Positions 5,834 through 7,283 of a DNA stretch of 7,283 bases are shown here, in pieces. The translations under genes and the position numbers were made by a program. The stretch covers positions 1-7,283 of the forward strand of contig JASHWX010000029.1 in the NCBI GenBank assembly GCA_030043815.1. Direction: 5' to 3'. The notes beneath the pieces were generated by a model that saw only the letters and a list, made by a program, of their open reading frames with translations, did not search any database and had not been told where the DNA came from. The stretch's first letter is position 1. Each line of letters starts with the position of its first letter. The DNA is from Candidatus Rhabdochlamydia sp. Lineage in GTDB: Bacteria; Chlamydiota; Chlamydiia; Chlamydiales; Rhabdochlamydiaceae.

Positions 5834-7054
5834 TCACGATTGTTCCCTCATCCACTTCGTAATGGCGGTGTAGTGTTCTGCAATTGCTATAGCTCCAGCT
5901 TTATCTCCCTTACCTTCATATAGGGCTATCTTTATCATGGCCTGATCGCAAACTGCCGCAATACACTCCATAACATCCCATGGGCAACCATTGCCCCTTG
6001 CCCATTTCAGAACTTCAAAGTGGCCATATTTCACTGCATTGTAACATGTGTATTTATCCCATGGACAGCCGTTATTTCTTGCCCATTTCAGAATTTCCAA
6101 GTGGCCACAAGCAGCTGCTGCGGTGCACGTCCATTCATCCCACGGGCAGCCATTGTCTCTTGCCCATTTCAGATTTTCCAAGTGGCCAAATTTCGTTGCA
6201 TGTACACATGTGTATTTATCCCATGGACAGCCGTTATTTCTTGCCCATTTCAGAATTTCCAAGTGGCCAAAAGCAGCTGCTTTGGCGCACGTCCTTTCAT
6301 CCCATGGACAGCCGTTATTTCTTGCCCATTTCAAAAGGCTGAAATAACCGCGCCCAGCCAACGCAGCAGCGAACTCTTTTGATGCAGGTAGATTAAATGG
6401 AATGACACCCCCTTTAGCTGCTTCCGTTTTATTTTTGCGTTCTGGTGTGATGATGGTAATGACGCCGCGCATCCATGTGCAGACTGATCTTAGAACAAGC
6501 AATGTGATCTCATCTGTTTTTAAGTAGCCGAGAATTTTCATTTTGATTTCATCGGGAAGGTCGTCGAATCGCACAATTAGAGTGCTTTTTAAATAAGACT
6601 CAATAGCTTTTTCTTTCTCGGCAGGAGTGGAGCTTTGGTCGTATTGGTGGTGAAACGCATGCTCTGCACATCTCCAATAAGGAGTTTTAAAACTCTTGAT
6701 GTGGAAAAGTTCGCCATAGATGTTGTTTTTAATCGCTTGAGGCAGCTTGGAAAATAGATACATGGCTGTGGGCTCATCTTTTGAAAGTAACCCGATGAGA
6801 TCCCGCAAAAAATAGTTGTAAATGGCTTGAGCCTTTTCCTGAGGCGTTGCCTCGCAAAAGGCATCAGCAGCTGTGCCTCTTGGGAAAAACTGAACGAGAG
6901 AGAATTCCTGATAAATGCCGTTTTTCACACTTTCAGAGAGTTGACCGAAACGCTCGGCGGCTTTTTCCGAGGTGTCGGGTTGCTGAAAGTCATTTGCTGC
7001 TTCTAACAAGGGAGTGCAGTACTCCAGAGTCAGTTTGTCGCGCACGATCAACAT
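5834..7054 (-). CDS. F-box-like protein with LKWAR.NGCPWD ankyrin-like repeats (eukaryote-like effector candidate)
   Basis: This is a 406-residue protein. Residues ~162-198 (RFDDLPDEIKMKILGYL then VCTWMRG) fit the F-box pattern LPxEIxxxILxxL...VCxxW. Two earlier segments, RFGQLSESVKNGIYQEF (35-51) and LFSKLPQAIKNNIYGEL (100-116), look like degenerate copies of its first half. Residues 240-374 are five 27-residue repeats of the form LKWAR.NGCPWD..TC..A...GHLE, the fifth degenerate after CPWD. This repeat type is known to me from ankyrin-like proteins of giant viruses and microbial eukaryotes. In eukaryotes F-box proteins recruit targets to SCF ubiquitin ligases, and amoebal symbionts are known to secrete such mimics; a role here is inferred. 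There is no signal peptide, so export would need a type III or similar system. The ATG follows AGGT (ACCT at 7061-7064) by 6 bases. The gene is convergent with paralog B. Confidence 0.8.
   Translation of the reverse strand: MLIVRDKLTLEYCTPLLEAANDFQQPDTSEKAAERFGQLSESVKNGIYQEFSLVQFFPRGTAADAFCEATPQEKAQAIYNYFLRDLIGLLSKDEPTAMYLFSKLPQAIKNNIYGELFHIKSFKTPYWRCAEHAFHHQYDQSSTPAEKEKAIESYLKSTLIVRFDDLPDEIKMKILGYLKTDEITLLVLRSVCTWMRGVITIITPERKNKTEAAKGGVIPFNLPASKEFAAALAGRGYFSLLKWARNNGCPWDERTCAKAAAFGHLEILKWARNNGCPWDKYTCVHATKFGHLENLKWARDNGCPWDEWTCTAAAACGHLEILKWARNNGCPWDKYTCYNAVKYGHFEVLKWARGNGCPWDVMECIAAVCDQAMIKIALYEGKGDKAGAIAIAEHYTAITKWMREQS
5933..6337 (-). repeat. 81-bp tandem repeat array (five units) encoding the ankyrin-like repeats
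   Basis: The plus-strand tetramer CCCA of each CPW-coding site falls at 5977, 6058, 6139, 6220 and 6301, exactly 81 bases apart. Units 2 and 4 are nearly identical (64 identical bases, 6044-6107 and 6206-6269), showing a 162-bp higher-order period. The repeat stays in frame throughout. Confidence 0.9.
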
Positions 7055-7111
7055 TGCTATACCTACATTTTTGATACCGAAATAAACTCAAACGTCAGTT
7101 TTAGGCGTCGT

Positions 7112-7140
7112 CAGGCAGCCGCTGAGTTTGACTCTGCCTG
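7112..7140. repeat. Short inverted repeat upstream of the F-box-like gene
   Basis: CAGGCAG (7112-7118) and CTGCCTG (7134-7140) are exact complements around a 15-base loop. It lies between the start codon and the candidate promoter, so it would be in the leader RNA. It could be an operator, a leader hairpin, or a fragment of another palindromic repeat. No T-run follows on either side. Confidence 0.35.
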
Positions 7141-7200
7141 TATGCCCAGCTTTTGAATTCATTTCACAATATTACTGTTTTCGTTAAAAAATATAAATAA

Positions 7201-7209
7201 ATTGTACCA
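7201..7209 (-). promoter_or_regulatory. Candidate extended -10 for the F-box-like gene
   Basis: On the minus strand this reads TGGTACAAT, an extended -10 (TG, one base, then 5 of 6 to TATAAT). It is about 147 bases before the start codon, and no convincing -35 is present. The surrounding 7160-7260 is very AT-rich, so chance matches are likely. Confidence 0.25.
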
Positions 7210-7283
7210 TTAATTTGATTTAAATAAAATGTAAAAATTATTTTAATTAAAATGACAAGAGAAAAGATTCAATGTCTTCATTT

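Noticed and set aside
5977..6310. Regularly spaced 81-bp repeats resembling a CRISPR-like or intergenic tandem array
   Set aside because: The period is a multiple of three, there are no unique spacers, and the units encode in-frame protein repeats of the minus-strand gene.
5980..6382. Long plus-strand open frames across the repeat array
   Set aside because: They are antisense shadows of the repeats (the period divisible by 3 keeps them open). No ribosome binding site or sensible protein is visible.
7058..7170. Third copy of the palindromic family before the F-box-like gene
   Set aside because: It has a TATAC at 7058 and a TTCAAAAGCTGG on the minus strand near 7150, but the two sides do not pair beyond a 7-bp hairpin and the shared core block is absent.
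7252..7283. Start of a rightward gene at ATG 7252
   Set aside because: Only ten codons are visible, and the ATG sits in AT-rich DNA without a ribosome binding site.

Overview
The window looks like chromosomal DNA of a chlamydia-like (Parachlamydiales-type) obligate endosymbiont, probably one living in amoebae. Three things point that way: a transporter of the ATP/ADP-translocase (TLC/COG3202) superfamily, dense compact genes of moderate GC content, and a eukaryote-like gene joining F-box-type motifs to 27-residue LKWAR.NGCPWD repeats of a kind I associate with giant viruses and microbial eukaryotes. The genus cannot be fixed from sequence alone.

Positions 2-3587 hold a rightward housekeeping block: the C-terminal part of an HD-superfamily phosphohydrolase (start outside the window), an ATP/ADP-translocase-like membrane transporter, and an NAD-type malic enzyme. 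The transporter stop and malic enzyme start overlap as ATGA, so these two are probably translationally coupled. The HD gene and the transporter are separated by a 173-bp palindromic element (565-737) that supplies the last ~29 codons of the first gene and the ribosome binding site of the second. Thiol peroxidase (tpx) follows on the minus strand, its 3' end overlapping the malic enzyme by 19 bp.

Positions 4073-5830 look like accessory DNA. They hold an unrecognised basic GTG-start protein (4146-4670) and two small paralogous proteins (4724-5113 and 5353-5700, 39/90 identical without gaps). The first paralog has a near-ideal extended -10 promoter. Between the paralogs lies a second palindromic element (5114-5333, 220 bp), related to the one at 565-737, whose centre holds two perfect hairpins. 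A short remnant of an integrase-type (IS3/IS481-like) transposase C-terminus lies at 5736-5801 on the minus strand.

Positions 5834-7054 (minus strand) encode the 406-residue F-box-like/repeat protein, a good candidate for a host-directed effector. It is preceded by AT-rich DNA that runs to the window end.

The most notable undescribed items are the palindromic repeat family (two divergent copies that reach into gene ends and start signals), the tandem paralog pair sharing an AP-ISP-x-KAPR block, and the F-box-like/repeat protein with signs of recent 162-bp internal duplication.
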